DNA of 64,000 nt from Sodaliphilus pleomorphus. GTDB lineage: Bacteria > Bacteroidota > Bacteroidia > Bacteroidales > Muribaculaceae. Of this stretch, positions 1 to 7,641 are shown in pieces. The stretch lies in contig NZ_CP045696.1 in NCBI RefSeq assembly GCF_009676955.1, positions 2,177,001-2,241,000 on the forward strand. Direction: 5' to 3'. The translations under genes and the position numbers were made by a program. The first letter of the stretch is position 1. Every line of letters starts with the position of its first letter. The notes under the pieces are model-generated. The model worked only from the letters and a program-made list of their open reading frames with translations, was not told where the DNA came from and did not search any database.

Positions 1-204
1 GACCTGCGGATTAACGCCGACCAGTGCCGGTGTGTCCACAACGTCGATATGCTCAAAGCCGCCGGCAGGAAACTATTTGGCTATGGGTGGATATTGTCGA
101 CCAATGCGGCGGCTGAGCGTGCGGCGGCTGAGCGTGCTGTGAGCACCACTGTACAGTTGAGCGAGCGTGAGTGGGCCATCGTGGCCGAGTTGGATAAAAA
201 ATAA
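1..204 (+). CDS. C-terminal fragment of unknown prophage protein
   Basis: An open frame runs from the left edge to a TAA at 202-204 (67 residues visible), so the start lies outside the window. The visible part is basic to neutral and has no motif I recognise. It contains a small tandem duplication of 15 bases (GCGGCGGCTGAGCGT twice, about 107-136) that gives a repeated A-A-A-E-R. It lies 21 bases upstream of the next prophage gene on the same strand, so it probably belongs to the same early operon. Function unknown. Confidence 0.5.
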   Translation, partial: DLRINADQCRCVHNVDMLKAAGRKLFGYGWILSTNAAAERAAAERAVSTTVQLSEREWAIVAELDKK

Positions 205-225
205 TTTGGGCGTGTTGAATAATAT

Positions 226-471
226 ATGAACATCAACGAACTGCTGAACCAAAATGAGCTGCACATGGCGCAGGTGCTGCGTGCAAGGCTGAACGAACTC
301 GGTTTCCCTCCCAATGTGTTGCGTATTCTCAAAGGGCAAGGGATAACCACCCTCAACGACCTCTGCTCGCGTTCACGCGCCGACCTGCTGGGCATCCGCT
401 TCCTCGGGTCGGCCAACGTGGACGCGATAGAGCGACTGTTAGCGACAATGGATTTACGATTACGCCAATAA
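226..471 (+). CDS. Small helix-hairpin-helix protein resembling the RNA polymerase alpha C-terminal domain
   Basis: 81 residues. From about residue 30 the pattern L-x-x-L-K-x-x-G-I-T-T-L-N-D-L, then L-L-G-I-R-F-L-G, then a helix ending L-L-A-T-M-D-L-R-L follows the fold pattern of the RpoA C-terminal domain, which binds UP elements and activators. Aligned by eye to E. coli alpha, the main DNA-contact residues (R265, N268, K298, S299) are not kept, so promoter UP-element binding is doubtful and protein binding or generic helix-hairpin-helix DNA binding is possible. The start is the ATG after an AT-rich leader. It heads a run of early genes. The fold resemblance is my recognition from memory; the role is inference. 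Confidence 0.55.
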   Translation: MNINELLNQNELHMAQVLRARLNELGFPPNVLRILKGQGITTLNDLCSRSRADLLGIRFLGSANVDAIERLLATMDLRLRQ

Positions 472-500
472 GGCGAAAACACTAATTTATTAACAGAAAA

Positions 501-923
501 ATGAGATTTTTTGAAGTAAAAATCAAGATTGACAAGATGCTGGAGGACGGCACCCAAAAGACCGTCGCCGAGACCTACGCCGTGGACGCGCTCTCGTTCA
601 CCGAGGCTGAGGCAAGCATCACACAGAAGATGCAGCCGTACATCACCGGCGAGTTCAACGTGACGCACATCAAGATTGCGCAGTACAACACAGTGGTGTT
701 CAACGAGGGCGAGTTGTTCTTCCTCGTCAAGTACAACCTAATCACCATTGACGAGAGCACGGGCAAGGAGAGACGAAATGCGATGTACGTGCTGTTCCGT
801 GATGAAACCATTGACAAGGCCAAGGAACATGCAAGGAGTTACATGAAGGGCACGGTCGTCAACTACGAGATTGAGGCTATCAAGGAAACGAAAATCATAG
901 ACGTATTCACCAATGGAGATTAA
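501..923 (+). CDS. DUF4494 family phage protein
   Basis: 140 residues. The central stretch Y-A-V-D-A-L-S-F-T-E-A-E-A, followed by I-T-G-E-F-N-V-T-H-I-K-I-A, is the signature I associate with the DUF4494 family, common in Bacteroidales phages and mobile elements and of unknown function. The protein is soluble with alternating beta-strand patterns. It overlaps the dUTPase start by 11 bases (913-923), so the two are probably translationally coupled in the early operon. No catalytic motif is visible. Confidence 0.7.
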   Translation: MRFFEVKIKIDKMLEDGTQKTVAETYAVDALSFTEAEASITQKMQPYITGEFNVTHIKIAQYNTVVFNEGELFFLVKYNLITIDESTGKERRNAMYVLFRDETIDKAKEHARSYMKGTVVNYEIEAIKETKIIDVFTNGD

Positions 924-1332
924 AATCAAAAAACTGGCCGAGACAGCCACGACCCCGACGAAAGCCCATGCCACGGATGCAGGCTTTGACCTCTACGCCT
1001 CTCGCGTGGAGCGCAACGACTACGGGCAGGTCATCTGCCACACGGACATCGCCTTTGAAATTCCGCCCGGCCATGTCGGGCTGGTGTTCCCTCGCTCGTC
1101 TATTTGCAAGACATCGCTCTCGCTCACCAACTGCGTGGGTGTGATAGACAGCGGCTACCGCGGCGAGGTGAAGGGTGTGTTCCGCCAGCACGGCTTCCTG
1201 CATCCATACCGGCAGGGCGACAGGTTCGCCCAACTCATCGTCATGCGATACCCCGATGTGACGTTTGTGGAGGTGAACGAGTTGGCCGGCAGCGACCGAG
1301 GAGACAACGGCTACGGCAGTAGCGGTCAGTAA
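913..1332 (+). CDS. dut: Deoxyuridine 5'-triphosphate nucleotidohydrolase (dUTPase)
   Basis: 139 residues, normal for a trimeric dUTPase. It hydrolyses dUTP to dUMP and pyrophosphate, keeping uracil out of phage DNA. All five family motifs are visible in order: D-A-G-F-D-L-Y-A (motif 1), P-R-S-S-I-C-K (2), G-V-I-D-S-G-Y-R-G-E-V (3, with the catalytic-base Asp), G-D-R-F-A-Q-L-I-V (4) and R-G-D-N-G-Y-G-S-S-G (5, P-loop-like; the usual F is Y). It starts inside the end of the preceding gene. Common in phage nucleotide-metabolism modules. Confidence 0.95.
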   Translation: MEIKIKKLAETATTPTKAHATDAGFDLYASRVERNDYGQVICHTDIAFEIPPGHVGLVFPRSSICKTSLSLTNCVGVIDSGYRGEVKGVFRQHGFLHPYRQGDRFAQLIVMRYPDVTFVEVNELAGSDRGDNGYGSSGQ

Positions 1333-1352
1333 TAACAAAACACAACAGCACA

Positions 1353-1559
1353 ATGGGCAATGCACTTGAAATTCAAAAGCAGGTGTGGGTCAACTCGACG
1401 GGCAAGAAATACTCGGTCGACCTGCACGCAGGAAAGGACGGGCGCAGTGACTACTTGATGATTACCGAACACACGGGGAACAGGCGTTACCGCATCAGCA
1501 TTCCCCTGCCGATGGTCGGCCACCTCATCGAGGCAATTCACGACGCACTGGAGACATAA
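1353..1559 (+). CDS. Small protein, possibly PUR/PC4-like nucleic-acid-binding
   Basis: 68 residues. The sequence G-K-K-Y-S-V-D-L-H-A-G-K, then Y-L-M-I-T-E, then R-Y-R-I-S-I-P-L, then a C-terminal helix L-I-E-A-I-H-D-A-L, has the strand-strand-strand-helix pattern of PC4/PUR-like single-stranded nucleic-acid-binding proteins, including the Bacteroidetes DUF3276 type. This is a pattern match by eye only. It sits 20 bases downstream of the dUTPase among early prophage genes, where a single-strand binding role would be plausible. Otherwise function unknown. Confidence 0.4.
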   Translation: MGNALEIQKQVWVNSTGKKYSVDLHAGKDGRSDYLMITEHTGNRRYRISIPLPMVGHLIEAIHDALET

Positions 1560-1641
1560 TTAACCACAAGTATAACAATTATGACTACTATAAGACCGCC
1601 GTAAGGCAAAACTTTTTTTCAGCAACATTAAATCCGATCAG

Positions 1642-1992
1642 ATGATTACGCTTAACAAATTGACCAAAGAGCTGCATGATGAGATGATGAGGCGGGACGA
1701 AATCAACGAGCAGACTTCCCCTCGCGCCATGTCGATAAGGATTTCCCGCGACTGGCGACGTATGGACGCTTGCCATTTGAGCCGACCGCCGCTGCACCTT
1801 ACGCAAGAGTTCGTGGACGCGCAGCACGTTGACGACGCCTGCCCGACCTACGAGCACGAGTTCAGCGAGCGCGAGGAACTTGCCGCCGACATCATCATCG
1901 ACACAGCCCTGGCCTTGAGCCAACTCGGCTGCAAGAACATCGAGCAGGTCATCAAAGACCGCATCGCTTGGAGGTTGAGGCACAAGGATTGA
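1642..1992 (+). CDS. Tentative MazG-like nucleotide pyrophosphohydrolase-related protein
   Basis: 116 residues. The C-terminal half (E-E-L-A-A-D-I-I-I-D-T-A-L-A-L-S, then N-I-E-Q-V-I-K-D-R-I-A-W-R-L-R-H-K) resembles the second half of phage MazG-like proteins, where E-E-L-A-D forms part of the metal site and an M-x-x-N-x-x-R-x-x-x-H-like end follows. The N-terminal half is not typical, and the full E-x-x-E-x-x-D signature cannot be traced, so the enzyme may be degenerate. Sharing an operon with dUTPase fits a nucleotide-pool role. It could equally be an unrelated helical protein. Confidence 0.35.
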   Translation: MITLNKLTKELHDEMMRRDEINEQTSPRAMSIRISRDWRRMDACHLSRPPLHLTQEFVDAQHVDDACPTYEHEFSEREELAADIIIDTALALSQLGCKNIEQVIKDRIAWRLRHKD

Positions 1993-2045
1993 TGTTGCTT
2001 TCGTGAGTATTGTTGAATTTATTTAATTGTTGAAATCCGAAAGCA

Positions 2046-2717
2046 ATGGAAAGAAAAGAAATCGATGTGTCCCTTATCACACCGAACAAGGGACAAGTCC
2101 CGGGTCTTCCGAGGAACCCGCGCCTGGTCAAGAAGGAACGCTACGAGGCCACGCGACGATCCATAGAGGAGAGCCCCGAGATGCTGGAACTGCGCGAACT
2201 GATTGTTGTGGAGTACATGGACGGCAAGTATGTCGTCGTGTGCGGCAACCTTCGGCTTCGCGCCTGCAAGGAACTTGGCTACAAGACTGTGCCGTGCAAG
2301 GTGCTGCCGGCAGATACCCCGGCGAAGAAGCTGAGGGAGTACGCCTCAAAGGACAACATCAACTACGGCGAGAATGACAAGGACATCATCGCCAATGAGT
2401 GGGCTGAGTTCCAAAGCGAGCTCGCCGACTGGGGCATGGAGTTCGATCAGCCGAAGCCGAAAGACAAGTTCCGGGAGAGATTTGAGGCGATGGACAACGA
2501 CTCCGCGGTCTACCCATTAATACCGAAGTACGACGAGAAGCACGAATTGTTCATCATTCAAAGCTCTAATGAAGTTGACAGCAACTGGCTGCGTGAGGTG
2601 CTCGACATGCAGCACATGCGCTCGTACAAGACGGGCAAGGTGAGCAAGAGCAACGTCATCAGCATACAGGACTTCCGTGACGCCATCACGCGAGGTCAGA
2701 AAGGAGCTGAGCAATGA
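2046..2717 (+). CDS. ParB-like N-terminal domain protein
   Basis: 223 residues. Residues about 20-100 form a ParB/Spo0J-type domain: I-V-V-E-Y-M-D-G-K-Y-V-V-V-C-G-N-L-R-L-R is the ParB box (usual G-E-R-R), followed by A-C-K-E-L-G-Y. The second half is not ParB HTH-like and is unrecognised. Stand-alone ParB-fold proteins of phages include nucleotide-hydrolysing and DNA-modification-associated proteins rather than partition proteins, and no ParA is nearby. Its end overlaps the next gene (TAGT-like glycosyltransferase) by four bases (ATGA), so the two are coupled and probably work together. Confidence 0.75.
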   Translation: MERKEIDVSLITPNKGQVPGLPRNPRLVKKERYEATRRSIEESPEMLELRELIVVEYMDGKYVVVCGNLRLRACKELGYKTVPCKVLPADTPAKKLREYASKDNINYGENDKDIIANEWAEFQSELADWGMEFDQPKPKDKFRERFEAMDNDSAVYPLIPKYDEKHELFIIQSSNEVDSNWLREVLDMQHMRSYKTGKVSKSNVISIQDFRDAITRGQKGAEQ

Positions 2718-3466
2718 GCCTGCGTATCGTAATCCCCTCCCACAAGCGGCACGACCGAGTGTTTGCGAAATACCTCGTCAACGACCCTATCATCTGCGTG
2801 GCGAAGTCGCAGGCCGACCTCTACAAGGAGTACAACCCCGACTGCGAGATAGTGACGCACCCCGATGACATCATCGGCTTAATCCCGAAGCGCAACTGGA
2901 TGGCGAAGCATTTCCGTGATTTGTTCATGCTCGACGACGATGTGGACGCCTGCAAGCGGCTCTACTCGGAGAAGGGCGAGACGGCACGCATCCGCGACCA
3001 CAACGAGATAACTGCAATCATCGAGAACCTCTACGACATTGCCTGCCTGCTCGACGTTCATGTGTTCGGCTTCACCAGTCGCATCTCGCCGGTCATGTAC
3101 GACGAGACGGAGTACCTCTCCCTCGACAAGATGATTACGGGCTGCTCCTACGGCGTGCGCTACAACAAGAACGTGTGGTGGAACGAGGAACTGAAGCTGA
3201 AGGAGGATTTTTGGATCTCGTGCTACATGAAGTACACCGAGCGTCGTGTCCTCACCGACTTGCGCTACAACTTCGAGCAGAAAAACACCTTCGTCAATGC
3301 AGGTGGCTTGTCGGCCATCCGCAACCAGGACGAGGAACAGCGGTCAATCCTGCTCATCCGAAAGTATTTCGGCGAGGCCATCCGCCTGAAGGGTCAAGGC
3401 AACAACGGCAAGGACAAAACCAAGTCGCTGGTGCAGTACAACATCAGTGCGTCATTCCCTTATTGA
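2714..3466 (+). CDS. TAGT-like (TET-associated type) glycosyltransferase
   Basis: 250 residues. It begins R-I-V-I-P-S-H-K-R, then has V-T-H-P-D-D-I-I-G-L-I-P-K-R-N-W and F-M-L-D-D-D-V-D. This matches my memory of the GT-A-fold TET-associated glycosyltransferases of phages, whose D-x-D motif (here L-D-D-D-V) binds metal and the nucleotide sugar. Those enzymes are proposed to glycosylate modified bases in phage DNA. Coupling to a ParB-like gene and the nearby epimerase (4131-4910) support a sugar-transfer role. No TET/JBP dioxygenase or thymidylate hydroxylase is visible in the window, so the acceptor is unknown. A capsular or protein acceptor cannot be excluded. Confidence 0.65.
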   Translation: MSLRIVIPSHKRHDRVFAKYLVNDPIICVAKSQADLYKEYNPDCEIVTHPDDIIGLIPKRNWMAKHFRDLFMLDDDVDACKRLYSEKGETARIRDHNEITAIIENLYDIACLLDVHVFGFTSRISPVMYDETEYLSLDKMITGCSYGVRYNKNVWWNEELKLKEDFWISCYMKYTERRVLTDLRYNFEQKNTFVNAGGLSAIRNQDEEQRSILLIRKYFGEAIRLKGQGNNGKDKTKSLVQYNISASFPY

Positions 3467-3528
3467 ATTGACAATTTTTGGCAAAGGTTAAGGCGCTGAA
3501 TTTCAGCCTTTATCTCGTCAAAAATGAT

Positions 3529-3536
3529 TAACTTTA
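3529..3536 (+). promoter_or_regulatory. Weak candidate -7 element upstream of 3546
   Basis: TAACTTTA lies 10 bases upstream of the ATG at 3546 and resembles the Bacteroidetes -7 box. No clear TTTG is seen about 20 bases further upstream. The gap also holds an imperfect hairpin (AAGGCGCTGAA/TTCAGCCTT, about 3490-3511) and GCAAAGGTTAAGGCG at 3481-3495, which recurs at about 7582-7596. Confidence 0.3.
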
Positions 3537-3545
3537 GAGAAAAAT

Positions 3546-4097
3546 ATGGGACATTTCGTACTGAGAACCAAGAATGGCTACGACTTCCTTGAGGTAGCCA
3601 GCGCATTGCAGAAGAGCATCCGCCGCGACGATGTAGTGGTGGCGGCTTTCTTCGGAGTGGAACTGTGGCAGTCGGGCTACGCCAACTATTTGTGGAAACG
3701 ACTCTACACGATAAGTGCAGAGGACTGCTGGGGGCTCATCACCCACGAGATTGACGCGCTGCACAACGGCTATGAGCTGGTGAACAAAGGGAGCAAAGAG
3801 CCGAAAGGACGCATCTTCATCGGCAAGGCGATAATCCTGCTTTGCGAGTGCTACAAGAGCCGCGACGCCGACCACCTCAACAACCTTGCGGTGGACAAAC
3901 TCGCGCTCACCGACCCGCAGATCCTCGCCGCCCTGGACGATGCACGCCGAGAACCGCTGGATGTGCCGGAATACACCTTCGACATCCACACGAAAAAAGG
4001 TCGCAAGATGGGCAAGACGAAAGCGCAGTTTTTCCACGACGAGCATGAAGCTTTGTCGCCGAGGATGCCTGGGCTTTTCGACAATCTTGTGCCTTAA
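3546..4097 (+). CDS. MgsA/RarA C-terminal-domain-like (clamp-loader-like) phage protein
   Basis: 183 residues. The N-terminal part (A-L-Q-K-S-I-R-R-D-D-V-V-V-A-A-F-F, then Y-L-W-K-R-L-Y-T-I-S-A-E-D-C-W-G) resembles the helical C-terminal region of MgsA/RarA ATPases and clamp loaders (R-G-S-D-x-D-A-A-L-Y-W, I-A-S-E-D-V-G). It has no ATPase domain. Small phage proteins of this type are often grouped with DNA polymerase clamp-loader subunits. The C-terminal part (Y-T-F-D-I-H-T-K-K-G-R-K-M-G-K-T, F-F-H-D-E) looks family-specific. A role in replication or recombination is inferred. Confidence 0.5.
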   Translation: MGHFVLRTKNGYDFLEVASALQKSIRRDDVVVAAFFGVELWQSGYANYLWKRLYTISAEDCWGLITHEIDALHNGYELVNKGSKEPKGRIFIGKAIILLCECYKSRDADHLNNLAVDKLALTDPQILAALDDARREPLDVPEYTFDIHTKKGRKMGKTKAQFFHDEHEALSPRMPGLFDNLVP

Positions 4098-4130
4098 TTA
4101 TGACTCTTTGACCAGCAGCACACCATCAAA

Positions 4131-4910
4131 ATGAGAGCAATAATAACCGGCAGCGAGGGCTTCATCGGTAAAGTCCTCTGCCGCCGACTCCAGCCCGTCT
4201 TCGAGGTCATCCGCATCGACACGAAGATTGGGGGCGACGCCGCACGGATAGAGCCCTTGCTGGCTCACGGCGGAATTGATGCGGTGTTTCATCTTGCAGC
4301 CGAGACGAGCGTGTTCAACGACCGCCTCGACGACATCGAGCGAGAGAACGTCCACGCCTTCATGGTGGTGGCCACGGCTTGCCGACGCTACGGCGTGAAA
4401 CTGGTGTATGCCTCCAGCAGCACCGCCAACGCCTGCAACACGACCTCGATGTACGGCATGACGAAGCATTTCAACGAGCAGTTCGCGAAAGCCTACTGCC
4501 CGAGAGCGACTGGCGTCCGTCTTCACAACGTGTATGGTCCCGACCCACGAGAGGGAACTCTGCTGTACAATTTGCTTAACCAAGAGACCTGCACGATTTA
4601 CAACGGCGGACGCAACGTGCGCCACTTCACCTACATCGGTGACGCGGTAGAGGCGTTAATCTACGCCTACACCTGCAACCGACAACTGGTGAATGCGGTG
4701 AACCCTGTGTGCAACACGGTGCGTGAGTTCTGCGACGAGGTGGCCAAGTACAAGCCCCTCCAACTGGACTACACGGACGACTTGCGGCGACTCGACAATT
4801 TCGAGCAATCGGTGAACTATTCGATTTTCACCGTACCTTTACCGTACCGAAGCATCGAGCAAGGCTTGTCACAGGTGTTTTCGGAAAACATCTCTGCTGA
4901 GATGAAATAG
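4131..4910 (+). CDS. NAD-dependent epimerase/dehydratase (extended SDR family)
   Basis: 259 residues, short for the family (usually 300-340). The N-terminal I-I-T-G-S-E-G-F-I-G-K is the NAD-binding G-x-x-G-x-x-G motif; F-H-L-A-A-E-T-S follows; the catalytic Y-x-x-x-K is Y-G-M-T-K (about residues 105-109), preceded by Y-A-S-S-S-T. R-L-H-N-V-Y-G-P is the substrate-side motif of sugar-nucleotide epimerases. Likely substrate is a nucleotide sugar, feeding the glycosyltransferase upstream or a surface glycan. It is the last gene before a strong terminator. The shortened C-terminus may narrow the substrate pocket. Confidence 0.85.
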   Translation: MRAIITGSEGFIGKVLCRRLQPVFEVIRIDTKIGGDAARIEPLLAHGGIDAVFHLAAETSVFNDRLDDIERENVHAFMVVATACRRYGVKLVYASSSTANACNTTSMYGMTKHFNEQFAKAYCPRATGVRLHNVYGPDPREGTLLYNLLNQETCTIYNGGRNVRHFTYIGDAVEALIYAYTCNRQLVNAVNPVCNTVREFCDEVAKYKPLQLDYTDDLRRLDNFEQSVNYSIFTVPLPYRSIEQGLSQVFSENISAEMK

Positions 4911-4922
4911 ATGTTTGACACC

Positions 4923-4970
4923 GACCGCCGGTGTCTGCGTTCCATCGTGGAGCCGGCGGTCATTTTTTTT
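4923..4970 (+). terminator. Rho-independent terminator closing the early operon
   Basis: Perfect 9-bp arms GACCGCCGG (4923-4931) and CCGGCGGTC (4953-4961) are followed by A and eight T. It lies directly after the epimerase stop. An ATG frame starting at 4911 runs through this hairpin, which is one reason to place the next gene's start at 4980 instead. Confidence 0.85.
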
Positions 4971-4979
4971 CGAGAGATT

Positions 4980-5129
4980 ATGAACTATACAGGAATAACG
5001 CCAGCTGGGAGCAAGGTCACAGGCCGCCTCGAAGTAGAGGACGGCATCAGTTACATCGTGCAGGTTGACGAGACCGGCAACGAGACGTGGTACATGGTGC
5101 ACACCAGCAGCGTGAGAAAGGAGAATTGA
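4980..5129 (+). CDS. Small prophage protein upstream of the terminases
   Basis: 49 residues, starting at the ATG at 4980 just after the terminator. A longer frame from 4911 would have to read through the hairpin and is unlikely. The protein is rich in beta-forming residues (Y-T-G-I-T-P, I-S-Y-I-V-Q-V-D-E, W-Y-M-V-H-T). No family recognised. It is one base away from the small terminase gene and heads the packaging/head transcription unit. Confidence 0.5.
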   Translation: MNYTGITPAGSKVTGRLEVEDGISYIVQVDETGNETWYMVHTSSVRKEN

Positions 5130-5130
5130 T

Positions 5131-5547
5131 ATGGCTAACAGTAACCCAAAGCAGACTAAGGCTTTCCGTGACAATAAGGGCAGATTTGCACGGAATACAA
5201 CGGAAACACAACGGGAAATTGCACGCAAGGGTGCAGCAGCTTCCAACCAAGTTCAAGCCGAGAAGCGAACGATGAAGGAGGTGCTTACAAGTCTGCTTGA
5301 TGTGAAGCTCGAACCCGACAAAGTGCGGCAACGCATCATTAACCTCGGTTATCCTCCCGAGATTGCCGAGAATGTGACCCCACGGCTGATGATTGCCCTC
5401 GGCTTCATCAACCGCTGTATGGGCAAGGGAGACCCCAACGCCATCAAGCTGATGCTTGAGGTAATTGGGGAGTATGTGGAAACTATACGCCATGAGCTTC
5501 CAACCGACAAGGGAGAGCTTGTGCTCGCCCCAAAGAAGAAAGACTGA
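5131..5547 (+). CDS. Probable terminase small subunit
   Basis: 138 residues, immediately upstream of the large terminase and overlapping its start by one base (TGATG). It has a basic N-terminus (N-K-G-R-F-A-R-N, then a K-G-A-A-A-S-N-Q stretch) of the kind seen in DNA-binding small terminases, and a helical rest ending in K-K-K-D. The identification rests mainly on position, size and charge. Its start has one of the few good ribosome binding sites here (AAAGGAGAA, 8 bases before ATG). The small subunit recognises the packaging site and recruits TerL. Confidence 0.6.
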   Translation: MANSNPKQTKAFRDNKGRFARNTTETQREIARKGAAASNQVQAEKRTMKEVLTSLLDVKLEPDKVRQRIINLGYPPEIAENVTPRLMIALGFINRCMGKGDPNAIKLMLEVIGEYVETIRHELPTDKGELVLAPKKKD

Positions 5548-7559
5548 TGTGCATTGACAGAGAACTGCTTTCGCCTAACGGCTTTTGGCTATGGAGGTAC
5601 ACGCTCGATCCGAGTGTGCGCTTCATCGTGCTGTACGGGGGCTCGTCCTCGGGCAAGTCGTTCTCAGTCGCGCAGTTTTTCTCCATCCTCGCCTACTACG
5701 AGGGGTGCAGTCTGTTGGTCATGCGCAAGGTAGGCGCCAGCATCGAGAAGACTATTTACTCCGATTTCCGAGCAGCCATCAACGGCATCGAGGGGTTGGC
5801 AGACTGCTGCCGTTTCAAGCAGAACAGCATCGTGTTCAACAACGGTGGCAAGATTGATTTCAGCGGTCTTGACGACCCAGAGAAAATCAAGGGTATCAGC
5901 CAGTACAAGCGAGTATTCCTTGACGAGTTGAGCGAGTACGATGAGACCGACTTCAAGCAGATACGCCTGCGTCTGCGTGGCCAGGAGGGACAGCAGATAG
6001 TGGCAGCCTTCAACCCCATCAGCGAGGAACATTGGATTAAGAAGCACTGGTTCGATCGAGAGGAATGGCACGAAATCCCGATGTCGCTTACCGTTGGAGG
6101 GGAGACACTACCGCCAGAGCTGTGTGCCGTGAAGTCGGTGCGCATGAACAGCGAGAAACTAATCCTCAACCCCAACACCGGCGAGTACGACCGCCATGCG
6201 CCCGACACAATCGTTATCCAGTCCACCTACCTCAACAACTTTTGGGTGGTGGGTTCTCCCGATGGAACTTACGGCTACTACGACTATCAAGCGATAGCCA
6301 ACTTCGAGAACGACCGCATCAACGACCCCGACTACTACCAGGTCTATGCGCTCGGCGAGTGGGGCCACATCCGCACAGGCGCGGAGTTCTTCCCATCGTT
6401 CAACCGTGGTGTAGTGTGCGGCAAGTTCCCATTCAACCCCGAATTGCCCATACACATCAGCATGGACTCCAACGTGCTGCCGTATGTCACCGCTACGTTC
6501 TTCCAAAAAGAGTATAAGCCCGACGATTATCAGCAAGTTACGCAGTTCGATGAGCTGCCGATAGAGAGCCCGAACAACTCGGCACGCAAGGCTGCGAAAG
6601 TGATTGCCAAACGGCTGTGTGAGTACCACTACGACGGCAAGGTCTATCTGCATGGCGACGCGTCAGGCAAGGCGGCGAACACCATTGATGAGAATAACCG
6701 CTCGTTCTTTGACCTCGTGATTGACGAGCTGGAGCATGAAGGCTTTGAGGTTGAGGATTGCATCGGCAACAAGAACCCGAGCGTGGCGACCACCGGCGAG
6801 TTCATCAATGCCGTGTGGGACGGTCGTGTGCCGGGCGTGGCTATCCGCATCGACAACGGCTGCACCGTGAGCATAGACGACTACCAAGCCGTGCAGAAGG
6901 ACGAGAACGGAGCCATCGCCAAGCAGAAGGTTACCAACCCGGTTACCAAGCAGAAGTACGAGGCACATGGGCACGTATCAGACACGCTGCGTTACGCCGT
7001 GCACGACTTGTTGCGTGCCCAGTACACCGAGTTCAGCATGGGGCGCAAGCGGTCAATCTACAGCGAGGGCGAGTTCAAGTTCTTCAACCCGGCCACGGAG
7101 TACGACTACGAGCAGACGATTGTCTATGTGCTGCCGTCGTTCGGTGGTCGTTTCGCTCTTGCGCGTCTTGCCCGCATCGGCGACCGCTGGCACCTCACCG
7201 ACGTATGCCTGCGTACTGTCAAGGGCAACGATGAGATGGCTGGGTGGATTAGGTCTGTGCAAAGCGACATGTACATCGTGGAGTGTCAGCAAGCCTACTT
7301 CCCGATGGTGCGCGACCTGCGCAAGGATTTGCCGCAGGTGAACGTGCTGAGGCTCGGTACCGACCATCGCACACGTATCTCGGCGATGAGCGACTGGGTG
7401 CGCGCCCACGTCCACCTCGACCCCGAGAAGATGAGCGAGCCTGAGTATGCCGCGTTCATGGGCGACGTGCTGGACTACAACGACCAGTCACCGGCGGATC
7501 AGTCGGCAGCCTCGGCTGTGCTTTCGGGATTGGCACGCATCATCATTCGGGGTGTGTAA
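5547..7559 (+). CDS. terL: Terminase large subunit (ATPase-nuclease) with a C-terminal extension
   Basis: 670 residues, longer than the usual 430-560. The packaging ATPase is at residues about 25-230: Walker A G-G-S-S-S-G-K-S (31-38), Walker B V-F-L-D-E (123-127), coupling motif A-A-F-N-P (153-157). An RNase H-like nuclease follows at about 300-490 with likely metal-binding acids D307 (H-I-S-M-D), D371 (L-H-G-D-A) and D479 (V-S-D-T-L-R-Y). Residues about 520-670 look like a second, degenerate copy of that fold (V-Y-V-L-P where D is expected; G-D-R-W-H-L-T-D; I-V-E-C; R-T-R-I-S; A-D-Q-S-A-A-S). It cuts concatemers and pumps DNA into the prohead. Confidence 0.9.
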   Translation: MCIDRELLSPNGFWLWRYTLDPSVRFIVLYGGSSSGKSFSVAQFFSILAYYEGCSLLVMRKVGASIEKTIYSDFRAAINGIEGLADCCRFKQNSIVFNNGGKIDFSGLDDPEKIKGISQYKRVFLDELSEYDETDFKQIRLRLRGQEGQQIVAAFNPISEEHWIKKHWFDREEWHEIPMSLTVGGETLPPELCAVKSVRMNSEKLILNPNTGEYDRHAPDTIVIQSTYLNNFWVVGSPDGTYGYYDYQAIANFENDRINDPDYYQVYALGEWGHIRTGAEFFPSFNRGVVCGKFPFNPELPIHISMDSNVLPYVTATFFQKEYKPDDYQQVTQFDELPIESPNNSARKAAKVIAKRLCEYHYDGKVYLHGDASGKAANTIDENNRSFFDLVIDELEHEGFEVEDCIGNKNPSVATTGEFINAVWDGRVPGVAIRIDNGCTVSIDDYQAVQKDENGAIAKQKVTNPVTKQKYEAHGHVSDTLRYAVHDLLRAQYTEFSMGRKRSIYSEGEFKFFNPATEYDYEQTIVYVLPSFGGRFALARLARIGDRWHLTDVCLRTVKGNDEMAGWIRSVQSDMYIVECQQAYFPMVRDLRKDLPQVNVLRLGTDHRTRISAMSDWVRAHVHLDPEKMSEPEYAAFMGDVLDYNDQSPADQSAASAVLSGLARIIIRGV

Positions 7560-7641
7560 GCCCGACGATTATCAATGAGTTAGCAAAGGTTAAGGCGGTA
7601 AAAAACGGCGAGAAAATGAACCGACTTTGCCAAATAATGAC

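Noticed and set aside
4911..4979. Upstream start for the small gene ending at 5129
   Set aside because: The extra codons lie within a strong terminator hairpin; the ATG at 4980 is the better start.
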